Assembly (NCBI GenBank): GCA_946187025.1
Contig: CAMHPM010000088.1
Coordinates: forward strand, 1 to 6,683
Source: an uncultured Prevotellaceae bacterium
Lineage (GTDB): Bacteria; Bacteroidota; Bacteroidia; Bacteroidales; Bacteroidaceae
Length of the DNA stretch: 6,683 nt
Reading direction: 5' to 3'
Under the pieces are notes generated by a model. That model was not told the origin of the DNA. It saw only the letters and a program-made list of their open reading frames with translations, and ran no database searches. How positions within the stretch are numbered: the first letter of the stretch is position 1; every line of letters begins with the position of its first letter. Positions 1 through 6,038 of the stretch are shown here, one piece after another. The position numbers were made by a program, and so were the translations under genes.

Positions 1-541
1 CGAACTGTGTCTGTACGTATGTGAAACCGTTGATGCGGCTGATGATCATGGCAGCATCCTTGCCGAGTCCGTTGAGGATTACTCGCAGTGGGTTCTTACG
101 TACCTTGTTTGCCATCTCAGCAATCTTGATTGCTCCTTCAGCAGCAGCGAAGCTCTCGTGTCCGGCCAGGAATGCGAAGCACTGAGTTTCTTCGCGCAGC
201 AGACGTGCAGCGAGGTTTCCGTGTCCGAGTCCTACCTTACGGTCGTCGGCTACTGAGCCAGGTATGCAGAACGACTGCAGGCCGATACCGATTGCCTCGG
301 CAGCGTCGGCTGCATTCTTGCAACCTTTCTTTATTGCGATTGCGCAACCACAAACGTATGCCCACTTAGCGTTCTCGAAGCATATCATCTGTGTTTCCTC
401 GCATGTCTTGTAGGGGTCGAGACCTGCTTTCTCGCAGATTTCGTTTGCTTCTTCGATCGAAGCGATGCCGTTCTCGTTCAATGCAGCAAGTATCTGCTTG
501 ATACGACGGTCTTGTGATTCGAATTTGACTTCTCTTATCAT
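1..541 (-). CDS. GGGtGRT-family protein, N-terminal 180 codons (3' end outside window)
   Basis: The gene starts at the ATG at 541-539 and stays open to the left edge, giving 180 codons plus one base. The translation begins MIREVKFESQDRRIKQILA and contains YVCGCAIAIKKGC, SFCIPGSVADDRKVGLGHGN and FLAGHESFAAAEGAIKIAEM. I recognise this as the start of the GGGtGRT family, whose members are around 330 residues and have no established biochemical role; the name-giving motif is not in the visible part. Eight cysteines are visible (36, 47, 54, 64, 66, 74, 92, 121), including a CGC pair at 64-66, which would suit a metal or Fe-S ligand role (inference). There is no signal peptide, so it is probably cytoplasmic. 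It lies 135 nt downstream of the NifU-like gene on the same strand and is probably co-transcribed with it, since I found no TAnnTTTG promoter in the spacer. The family call is fairly confident; function is unknown. Confidence 0.82.
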   Translation of the reverse strand, partial: MIREVKFESQDRRIKQILAALNENGIASIEEANEICEKAGLDPYKTCEETQMICFENAKWAYVCGCAIAIKKGCKNAADAAEAIGIGLQSFCIPGSVADDRKVGLGHGNLAARLLREETQCFAFLAGHESFAAAEGAIKIAEMANKVRKNPLRVILNGLGKDAAMIISRINGFTYVQTQF

Positions 542-676
542 CTTTATTTTAATTTACGATTTACAAATTTACTATTTACGATTTATTTCTCGATTTTGTG
601 ATTTAACGATTTCACGATAATTGTTCAATAATAGAATTGTACATCAATCGTAAATCGTAAATCGTCAAATCGTAAA
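542..676. repeat. Degenerate heptamer array in two opposing blocks between the scaffold and GGGtGRT genes
   Basis: Nearly the whole spacer is made of variants of ATTTACG or its reverse complement. The left block (about 552-616) reads as ATTTACG, ATTTACA, ATTTACT, ATTTACG, ATTTATT and then 8-nt variants such as ATTTAACG and ATTTCACG. The right block (649-677) reads CGTAAAT, CGTAAAT, CGTCAAAT, CGTAAAT. The blocks are inverted relative to each other. Segment 552-562 is an exact reverse complement of 667-677, and 574-585 of 651-662, so the RNA could form a nested, AT-rich hairpin with a loop of roughly 65 nt. The right block runs into the stop codon of the scaffold gene (677-679). Possible roles are mRNA processing or stability, partial attenuation between the two genes, or simply a dispersed genomic repeat. 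The sequence does not decide between these. Confidence 0.8.
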
Positions 677-1378
677 TCATTCTTTACGTGGGTCGATTGA
701 TTTCACTGCGCCTTGTTCTGGCTTTGTACGTCCGTATGTGCCTGTCACGCTCTTGAGTGCTTCGTCGGCTGGCACGCCTTTCTTCACTGCATCCATGAAC
801 TTGCCCATGTGTACGAATTCGTATCCGCAAACCTGGTTGTCGCTGTCGAGATACATCTTGGTGATGTAACCTTCGGTGAGTTGGAGGTAGCGAGTACCCT
901 TGGCCTTGGTGCCATAGAGTGTACCACACTGTGAAACGAGTCCCTTACCGAGGTCTTCGAGGCCAGCACCGATAACGAGTCCACCCTCAGAGAAGGCTGA
1001 CTGTGTGCGTCCGTAAACGATTTGGAGGAAGAGTTCGCGCATTGCGGTGTTGATTGCGTCGCAAACGAGGTCGGTGTTGAGGGCTTCGAGGATTGTCTTG
1101 CCTGGAAGGATTTCTGATGCCATTGCAGCAGAGTGGGTCATACCAGAGCAACCGATTGTTTCAACAAGACACTCCTCGATGATACCATCTTTTACGTTAA
1201 GACTCAGTTTGCAGCAGCCCTGCTGAGGGGCACACCATCCGATGCCGTGAGTCATACCCGAGATGTCTTTAATCTCTTTTGCCTGAATCCACTTACCTTC
1301 TTCTGGAATTGGAGCTGGTCCGTGGTTTGGGCCCTTGGCTACACAGCACATTTCTTGTACTTCTTTTGAATAAACCAT
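677..1378 (-). CDS. NifU/IscU-like iron-sulfur cluster scaffold protein
   Basis: This 233-residue protein resembles the NifU N-terminal/IscU scaffold fold, which holds nascent Fe-S clusters on cysteines before transfer. The core is at residues 48-100: WCAPQQGCCKLSLNV, then DGIIEECLVETIGCSG, then a helix with PGKTILEAL. This matches the IscU pattern GAPACGDVMKL / FKTFGCGSA / GKTVEEAL. Cys77 in GCSG aligns with the second IscU scaffold cysteine. The first appears replaced by Gln53, with Cys49, Cys55 and Cys56 beside it. Cys106 and Cys151 are further candidates, and an N-terminal CC pair sits at 11-12. At 233 residues it is much longer than IscU (about 130); the region after residue 130 is an extension I cannot assign to a domain. 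There is no signal peptide, so it is cytosolic. It is the first gene of a probable operon with the GGGtGRT gene and is driven by the promoter at 1460-1490. The start is the ATG at 1378. No cysteine desulfurase gene is nearby. Confidence 0.82.
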   Translation of the reverse strand: MVYSKEVQEMCCVAKGPNHGPAPIPEEGKWIQAKEIKDISGMTHGIGWCAPQQGCCKLSLNVKDGIIEECLVETIGCSGMTHSAAMASEILPGKTILEALNTDLVCDAINTAMRELFLQIVYGRTQSAFSEGGLVIGAGLEDLGKGLVSQCGTLYGTKAKGTRYLQLTEGYITKMYLDSDNQVCGYEFVHMGKFMDAVKKGVPADEALKSVTGTYGRTKPEQGAVKSIDPRKE

Positions 1379-1459
1379 AATTGTTCTTACTTTGATTTGG
1401 TTAATATAAATAATCTTGAATTATTGTTTCGCCGATTGTTACCGATAGTTAATCCGCTG

Positions 1460-1490
1460 CAAAGTTAGTCATAATTTTCCATACGACAAA
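1460..1490 (-). promoter_or_regulatory. Bacteroidota-type promoter (-33 TTTG, -7 TAACTTTG) of the scaffold/GGGtGRT operon
   Basis: On the minus strand TTTG (1490-1487) is followed by exactly 19 nt and then TAACTTTG (1467-1460). This fits the Bacteroidota primary-sigma consensus TTTG-N19-21-TAnnTTTG. Transcription would start a few bases after 1460 and leave an AT-rich leader of roughly 75 nt before the ATG at 1378. No Shine-Dalgarno sequence is obvious in it, which is normal in this phylum. This is the best-formed promoter in the window. Confidence 0.75.
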
Positions 1491-1523
1491 CAAAAATGCA
1501 TTTTAATTCATTAAAACCGCCAT

Positions 1524-2462
1524 TTACCTCACCTTGAGCAAGTCGCCCGGTGCCGGTATGTAGTCGTCATTGCGGAAGTTCAGTTTATAAAGATATTCCA
1601 GTCTCATGCCATAGAGCTGGGAAATGGAATACATCGACTCGCCCTGTCGTACATGATGCCAGTATTTCTTTCCATATTGCTTTGCGGCTCGTTTTTGTTT
1701 CTTCTGCAGATAGATGATGTCGCCATCCTGAATAGTCACCTGTTCAATTGCTTCATTGTATTTCAGCAGATGCTTCTTTGATATGTTAAACTCTTTGGCA
1801 AGGGTCTCCCATGAGTCGCGCGCAGTAGCTTTCACACACATCACACCGTTATTCGTCATAATGGCATGTGAGTTGAGCACCACCTCCTCGTGTCTTATTG
1901 GTTCGGACACCACCACAAGGTCGTTATCCTTGCCATCCTTCCGGCTTCGATCCAATTTGCTGAGGTCGTACAGCTCTATGATGGCAATCAGGCGGTCGGC
2001 ATAAGTAGGACTTGTGGCATATCCACATGCCTTCAAGCCGCGGGCCCATCCCTTATAGTCGGTGATACTGAGCCGGAACAGCCGGCTGTAGCGTTCTTTC
2101 AGCAAAAACTGCGAATGGTCTTCGTAGCTCTCGCTCACGCTTGAATACACACGGAAACACTCGTTGCGTCCGTCGTCGAAGTGAGTGGTAGTAGGGCCGA
2201 ACCACGTACTGCCGCATTTTATTCCGAAGTGGTTATTACTTTTCTTTGCCAGTTCGCTGCTGCCGGCACCGCTCTCGAGCAGACCCTGAGCCAGTGTGAT
2301 GCTGGCAGGTATGCCATGCTTCTCCATCTGTTCCACAGCAATCTTCTTGTATCGCTCTATGTAATCAACAAAAGTCTGACTCTTGCTGTTGGTCTGTGCC
2401 AACATCATCGTGGCAACCATTGCCAATACAACCGAAACGCTAAAACGTCGTAACATATTCAA
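1524..2462 (-). CDS. Secreted glucosaminidase-domain peptidoglycan hydrolase with two LysM domains
   Basis: This 312-residue protein probably cleaves N-acetylglucosaminyl bonds in peptidoglycan, as mannosyl-glycoprotein endo-beta-N-acetylglucosaminidase/FlgJ-like (GH73) enzymes do. Residues 1-22 form a signal peptide (basic MLRR, a hydrophobic stretch, then MMLAQ). The catalytic domain spans about 30-170. It contains the motif ITLAQGLLESGAGSSELAKK with probable catalytic Glu63, then NNHFGIKC, then the late motif KACGYATSPTYADRLIAII. Two LysM domains follow at about 208-253 and 269-312, separated by a Lys-rich linker (254-268); they would anchor the enzyme to the sugar backbone. The last LysM ends at the C-terminus. 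The start chosen is the ATG at 2462; a second ATG two codons later is equally compatible. Likely location is the periplasm, with a role in wall remodelling. It appears monocistronic, since the scaffold operon behind it has its own promoter. Confidence 0.9.
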   Translation of the reverse strand: MNMLRRFSVSVVLAMVATMMLAQTNSKSQTFVDYIERYKKIAVEQMEKHGIPASITLAQGLLESGAGSSELAKKSNNHFGIKCGSTWFGPTTTHFDDGRNECFRVYSSVSESYEDHSQFLLKERYSRLFRLSITDYKGWARGLKACGYATSPTYADRLIAIIELYDLSKLDRSRKDGKDNDLVVVSEPIRHEEVVLNSHAIMTNNGVMCVKATARDSWETLAKEFNISKKHLLKYNEAIEQVTIQDGDIIYLQKKQKRAAKQYGKKYWHHVRQGESMYSISQLYGMRLEYLYKLNFRNDDYIPAPGDLLKVR

Positions 2463-2646
2463 TATCGATTTTCAATTTGCAAAGATAACCAAATTATATG
2501 AAAAGTAGAATGTGAGAAGTGAAAAATCGATGCCACAAGCCACCTTTTTGCAGGATAAACACTTCAATTTTCAGTTTTTTATCCCCATTCTTCACTTATA
2601 TTTCTTAACTTTGTCGTTGCAAACCTAACAAAAAACCTCCACTCCT
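2463..2646. promoter_or_regulatory. Divergent promoter region between the hydrolase and cdd
   Basis: This AT-rich 184-nt spacer separates two divergently transcribed genes. On the minus strand TATCTTTG (2487-2480) is a good -7 element for the hydrolase and lies 17 nt from its ATG. On the plus strand TAACTTTG (2606-2613) is a good -7 element for cdd and lies 33 nt from its ATG. Neither has a clear TTTG at the -33 spacing, so both may be weaker promoters than the one at 1460-1490. I see no operator palindrome or riboswitch fold. Confidence 0.6.
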
Positions 2647-3129
2647 ATGGAAGAAATAATCAAGACCATACACATCGAGAAACTCAGCGAGCAAGAACTC
2701 TCGGCCGAAGAACGTCGCTTGCTCGATGCCGCCCGGAGTGCCACCTATCGCAGCTACGCACCCTATAGCAAGTTCAGCGTCGGAGCCGCCGTACTGCTTG
2801 CCGACGGCGAGATACTGAGCGGCAACAATCAGGAGAACTGTGCCTTCCCCTCTGGTCTGTGCGCCGAGCGGACAACCCTGTTCTATGCCAACTCGCTCCA
2901 TCCCGACACCCCCGTCCGTATGCTCTGCATCGCTGCGCGCGATTCGTCGGGACAGTTCACGACCACACCCATCAGCCCCTGCGGAGCGTGCAGGCAAGTT
3001 ATGCTCGAAACCGAACATCGTTTTGCCACCCCGATACGCATACTGCTTTACGGCACAGATGCCATCTACGTCCTCAGTTCGGCACGCGACCTCCTGCCCG
3101 TAGCGTTCGACAGCGACAACCTAATCTGA
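2647..3129 (+). CDS. cdd: Cytidine deaminase
   Basis: The enzyme hydrolytically deaminates cytidine and deoxycytidine to uridine and deoxyuridine in pyrimidine salvage, in the cytosol. The 160-residue protein has the complete signature of the short zinc-dependent class: YAPYSKFSVGAAVL (37-50), NNQENCAFPSGLCAERTTLF (60-79) and SPCGACRQVM (110-119). Cys72, Cys112 and Cys115 are the expected zinc ligands, Glu74 the catalytic proton shuttle, and Asn60/Glu63 the usual ribose contacts. It is somewhat longer than the roughly 130-residue bacterial enzymes because of about 25 extra N-terminal residues, charged and probably helical, before the LLDAARSA helix. The ATG at 2647 is preceded by a -7 element at 2606-2613, which supports this start. 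The coding sequence looks more GC-rich at third positions than its neighbours. It stands alone, with strong hairpins downstream. Confidence 0.96.
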   Translation: MEEIIKTIHIEKLSEQELSAEERRLLDAARSATYRSYAPYSKFSVGAAVLLADGEILSGNNQENCAFPSGLCAERTTLFYANSLHPDTPVRMLCIAARDSSGQFTTTPISPCGACRQVMLETEHRFATPIRILLYGTDAIYVLSSARDLLPVAFDSDNLI

Positions 3130-3206
3130 CACTCCCTCAATGGGGGGCAGAGCTAATCACGACTTATAACGATCATACACAAATCTGTCATCAGTGTTAA
3201 AATAAC

Positions 3207-3240
3207 GACTGCGCACTCACGGCATTGTGAGTGCGCAGTC
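3207..3240. terminator. Perfect 14-bp hairpin, probable terminator (better oriented for the CotH-like gene)
   Basis: GACTGCGCACTCAC (3207-3220) and its exact reverse complement (3227-3240) enclose a 6-nt loop, GGCATT. On the minus strand the stem is followed by GTTATTTTAACAC, a short T-rich run, as expected for an intrinsic terminator of the CotH-like gene. On the plus strand no T-run follows directly. The stem shares its core with the second hairpin at 3251-3284. Confidence 0.7.
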
Positions 3241-3250
3241 TCAGCCACTT

Positions 3251-3284
3251 GAGTGCGCACTCACGACCTTACGAGTGCGCACTC
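3251..3284. terminator. Second hairpin from two GAGTGCGCACTC palindromes, probable cdd terminator
   Basis: The 12-bp sequence GAGTGCGCACTC occurs twice (3251-3262 and 3273-3284), separated by 10 nt. Each copy is itself a perfect palindrome, so the two can pair with each other or self-pair. On the plus strand the second copy is followed by TCATTTTCTTTATTTT, an interrupted T-rich stretch, which fits termination of cdd transcripts. The element ends 9 nt from the stop codon of the convergent CotH-like gene, so the pair of hairpins probably works in both directions. Confidence 0.7.
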
Positions 3285-3293
3285 TCATTTTCT

Positions 3294-5078
3294 TTATTTT
3301 CGAAGTATCTTTTCGTCGAGCACTTCGAGGCGTTCTTTAAGCCAGTCTTTGAGCATTTTTATTTCGTCGTCATAGTCTTTCACTGTATATGAACGGAACC
3401 AAGAGAGCATTGCTCCGCCCATCGGCCCCATGCCAGCCATGTCACCCATCTGTGGGAAGGTTCCGCCTGCTGCCGGCATATTTCCCATGCCGGGAAAACC
3501 GCCGCCCATACCAGGGAAGCCGCCACCCATACCAGGGAAACCACCGCCCATGCCAGGCATGGCTCCAAATGGAGGGAAACCACCCATCTGCGGTGTAGCA
3601 CCGGATGTGTCGGTGTTGTTGTTACGCATCTGCTCAAACATCTTGCGACCTTGTTCCATCATGGCACGCATGGTGGAATCGTTCATTTGCCCCATACCAG
3701 GGAAGCCGCCAATAGCAGGAAAACCTCCCCCAAACGGAGGGAATGCTCCTTCGGGCATCTGACCCATACCAGCTCCAGGCATCATGCCACCCATGCCTGC
3801 CATCATGCCGCTACCGACAGGGTTGCGTCGTGTCTCGCTGCCGAGAAGCTCAGGATAGCGGCCGAAGTGCCGTTGCTGGGCTTTCTGCAACTGACGGGCA
3901 TAGCTGTCAATCAAGCTGTAGAGGCGACTTGTGCTGAGGGTGGTTTTGCGCAGCTGTGCATAGCGGGTGCGAACCTTGTCCATGAAGGCTGGGTCTTGAT
4001 AGAGACGTTTCCAGAAGAGTGGGGTGGGGTTGGTGTTGCATCCCTCGAATGCCCATGCGTTGATATCGTCGGCATTGCAGAAACTGCAACAGCCGTAGGC
4101 GAGGTTGTAGTCCCATACGGGGCCGGCATGGAGCAGCCCGCCTGTTCCGTCGGGGTTTTGTCGCTCTTTGTAGAAATATGCGCTGCGCTTGTAGGCGTCG
4201 GCATTGAGGCTGAACTCGGTGTGGATGAAATAATCGACAAACGACGGGATGTCGATGTATGCTGCATAGCCGCTGGTGGGGTCGGTGTAGTTGTCGGACG
4301 CGAAGGTGCGCTCCATATCGGCAATGAAATTGCTGATGTATTCCATCTGCTCAGGCTGGAGTTTTTTCTTCTTTGGGTAGAGACATGTCCATGTGATGTC
4401 GGTCATGAAGAGTCCGTCGCCTATTCCCGGCACCTGTGAGCGGAATGTGGCATCGTCGTCATCGAAGGTGTCAATGCGCAGCAGGTAGCCACCGGTGACT
4501 TCGCGTCCGCTTATGTCGGTCTTCTTCATCTTGTCGATATTTACACGTTCCTTATCGCGTTTGATGGCCTCGGCCAGTGCATATACACCTGCATATTCGC
4601 CATTAAGCACAAGTTCGCACAACTGGGTACGAGGTGCCCAGTGGCCCATGTCGCGCCAAAGCTGGAAGGCAAACACGTCGCGAATCATCGACACGTCAGT
4701 GTAGGGGGCAAGCAACACCCAGTCGGAGTGGGCGGACATCCCCATGAGTGATGCGTCGAGGTCTTTGCCGGCTGAGTCGCGCAGTTCAAACGTGTATTTC
4801 TTCTGACTGAAACTTAGCGAACTGTTGCCACGCAGCTTGATGGCTACGGTGCCGTCGTACTGGTAGTTGGTGTCGGTCGATGTGTATTGTTTTTTGCCTT
4901 CGGAGTAGATCACCCTCATGTGTGCATCGCGCTTTTCGGTGTTTGTCAGTTGGTTTTCGGTGTCGAGCAGCACAATGGGTAGGTTTGACTTGAATGGTTC
5001 CTTTCCAGGATTGACATCGGCTGCACTGAGCGCAATGGATGTCAGAAAGGTGATAAGGGTCAGTGTAAGTTTCATCAT
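3294..5078 (-). CDS. Secreted CotH-kinase-family protein with a Met/Gly-rich insertion
   Basis: This 594-residue protein belongs to the CotH family of atypical, secreted protein kinases named after a Bacillus spore-coat protein; in a non-sporulating Bacteroidota its substrate is unknown. A signal peptide covers about 1-19 (MMKLTLTLITFLTSIALSA). Family motifs follow in order: IKLRGNSSLSFSQKKYTFEL (80-99), DWVLLAPYTDVSMIRD (119-134), LNGEYAGVYALAEAIKRDKERVNI (158-181), GGYLLRID (196-203) and GPVWDYNLAYG (319-329). In the last, Asn325 stands where many relatives have a second Asp. A cysteine cluster lies next to it (330, 331, 334). The C-terminal helix DDEIKMLKDWLKERLEVLD (570-588) is typical of the family. 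Between about 422 and 557 lies a low-complexity insertion rich in Met, Gly, Phe and Pro. The start is the ATG at 5078; the next codon is also ATG. I saw no convincing TAnnTTTG promoter upstream. It is divergent from the flavodoxin-like gene. Confidence 0.9.
   Translation of the reverse strand: MMKLTLTLITFLTSIALSAADVNPGKEPFKSNLPIVLLDTENQLTNTEKRDAHMRVIYSEGKKQYTSTDTNYQYDGTVAIKLRGNSSLSFSQKKYTFELRDSAGKDLDASLMGMSAHSDWVLLAPYTDVSMIRDVFAFQLWRDMGHWAPRTQLCELVLNGEYAGVYALAEAIKRDKERVNIDKMKKTDISGREVTGGYLLRIDTFDDDDATFRSQVPGIGDGLFMTDITWTCLYPKKKKLQPEQMEYISNFIADMERTFASDNYTDPTSGYAAYIDIPSFVDYFIHTEFSLNADAYKRSAYFYKERQNPDGTGGLLHAGPVWDYNLAYGCCSFCNADDINAWAFEGCNTNPTPLFWKRLYQDPAFMDKVRTRYAQLRKTTLSTSRLYSLIDSYARQLQKAQQRHFGRYPELLGSETRRNPVGSGMMAGMGGMMPGAGMGQMPEGAFPPFGGGFPAIGGFPGMGQMNDSTMRAMMEQGRKMFEQMRNNNTDTSGATPQMGGFPPFGAMPGMGGGFPGMGGGFPGMGGGFPGMGNMPAAGGTFPQMGDMAGMGPMGGAMLSWFRSYTVKDYDDEIKMLKDWLKERLEVLDEKILRK
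3486..3548 (-). repeat. Three tandem 21-bp repeats encoding GGGFPGM
   Basis: Three consecutive 21-bp units (3486-3506, 3507-3527, 3528-3548) each encode the heptapeptide GGGFPGM, at residues 511-531 of the CotH-like protein. The units differ mostly at third codon positions, so the array is not freshly duplicated. Related FPGM, FPPFG and MGGM pieces extend over the flanking insertion. Copy number could vary between strains in whole heptapeptide steps without breaking the frame. Confidence 0.85.
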
Positions 5079-5225
5079 TTCTATATGTTTTACTGATTTG
5101 TTTTGTCTTTAGACGGACTAATGTTGAAAAAGTTTATTTCTGATATGCCTGAATTCATTATTCTTTCTTATCTTTGCAGTTGTAATTTCTTTTTATCTGA
5201 AACTTTTTAATAATTACTTTAAGCT
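5079..5225. promoter_or_regulatory. Divergent intergenic region with a plus-strand -7 element
   Basis: This AT-rich 147-nt spacer separates the CotH-like gene (minus) from the flavodoxin-like gene (plus). On the plus strand TATCTTTG at 5169-5176 matches TAnnTTTG and would give a leader of roughly 45 nt before the ATG at 5226; no clear TTTG lies at the -33 position. On the minus strand the nearest candidate is the imperfect TAAACTTTTTC around 5126-5136, which I do not consider convincing. Confidence 0.5.
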
Positions 5226-6038
5226 ATGAGAAAACTATGGTTACTTGCCGCTTTAGCAGCATTGCTATCGTGTGCATCGGAGAAGAAACAGGATGAGGGT
5301 GCAAGCAAGGCACTTGTGATTTTTTATTCGCAGACAGGTGCAACACGAGCTGTTGCCGAGGAACTACAGAAACAATTGGGTGCCGACATCGAGGCCATAG
5401 AAGCTGTGGAAGCTTACGACGGAGACTTCCAGGCTACCATTCAGCGGTCGCAACAGGAGAGGGCTGAAGGTGTGCTGCCGGAGATAAAGCCCGTGGAGGC
5501 CGACCTCAGTCAGTATGATGTCATTTTCATCGGCTATCCAGTATGGTTTGGTACATTTGCTCCACCGGTTGAGTCGTTCATCAAGAACTACGACTTGAGT
5601 GGTAAACGAATCATAACATTCTGCACATTCGGCAGTGGCGGACTCGACAGCAGCACGGCCGACATGCAGCGAGCACTGCCCGATGCCGACGTGGTTATGG
5701 GTTATGGCGTGAGAAATGCACGAATTGAGTCGGCACCAGCTGAGATTGAGTATTTCCTGAAATCAAACAAGATGGTGGAAGGCGAGGTTGACCTGCTGCC
5801 AGATTATTCAGCTCCGCAACCTGTAAGCGAAGAAGAAATTGCTATCTATGATGCTGCTTGTGGCGACTACCCGATGCTACATGCACAGCCGGTCAGAGTT
5901 GGCAAGGCTGCAACCGCTGCCATGACATATTATTTGTATGAGGCTGAGGAAAACGGACAGATGCTGAAGGTAAAGGTGCAGGTAGGTAATGAAGAAGGTG
6001 CCAAGCCTGAATTTACTGAGGTATTGCGAGCTATTTAA
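5226..6038 (+). CDS. Flavodoxin-like lipoprotein with an extra C-terminal region
   Basis: The 270-residue protein starts with a lipoprotein signal: MRKLWLLAALAALLSC has a lipobox ending in Cys16, followed by ASEKKQDEG. Residues 28-175 form a flavodoxin-type FMN domain. The phosphate-binding loop is YSQTGATR (34-41). The stretch VIFIGYPVWFGTFAPPVESF (99-118) carries the aromatic residues Trp107 and Phe108 expected near the flavin. TFCTFGSGGLDSS (131-143) supplies the third flavin-contact loop. It probably carries electrons or acts as an FMN-dependent reductase outside the cytoplasm; the partner is unknown. Residues about 176-270 lie beyond a normal flavodoxin domain (about 140-170 residues) and contain a predicted beta-rich stretch (AMTYYLYEAEENGQMLKVKV) that I cannot assign. 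The ATG at 5226 is supported by the signal peptide directly after it and the -7 element at 5169-5176. Its stop codon lies inside the end of the convergent leucine-rich-repeat gene. Confidence 0.9.
   Translation: MRKLWLLAALAALLSCASEKKQDEGASKALVIFYSQTGATRAVAEELQKQLGADIEAIEAVEAYDGDFQATIQRSQQERAEGVLPEIKPVEADLSQYDVIFIGYPVWFGTFAPPVESFIKNYDLSGKRIITFCTFGSGGLDSSTADMQRALPDADVVMGYGVRNARIESAPAEIEYFLKSNKMVEGEVDLLPDYSAPQPVSEEEIAIYDAACGDYPMLHAQPVRVGKAATAAMTYYLYEAEENGQMLKVKVQVGNEEGAKPEFTEVLRAI

Noticed and set aside
542..676. The intergenic heptamer array as a CRISPR array or origin iterons
   Set aside because: Units are 7-8 nt, lack unique spacers and occur in opposing blocks within an operon; no cas or replication gene is nearby.
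2605..3018. A 137-codon minus-strand open frame over the cytidine deaminase gene
   Set aside because: The plus-strand frame has the complete zinc and catalytic signature, and the antisense frame is a composition shadow in GC-rich coding sequence.
3130..3206. A possible small gene or RNA between cdd and the first hairpin
   Set aside because: No open frame with a plausible start, no promoter-like TAnnTTTG and no stable fold was evident; it reads as a plain 3' untranslated stretch.
3430..3762. A plus-strand open frame with repeated PPIPGKPP units, resembling a proline-rich repeat protein
   Set aside because: It is the complement of the GGGFPGM repeats in the CotH-like gene; the repeat periodicity comes from that gene.
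3651..4439. A 262-codon plus-strand open frame antisense to the CotH-like gene
   Set aside because: It lies wholly inside a gene with clear family motifs, its translation shows no recognisable domain, and its length is explained by the codon bias of the opposite strand.
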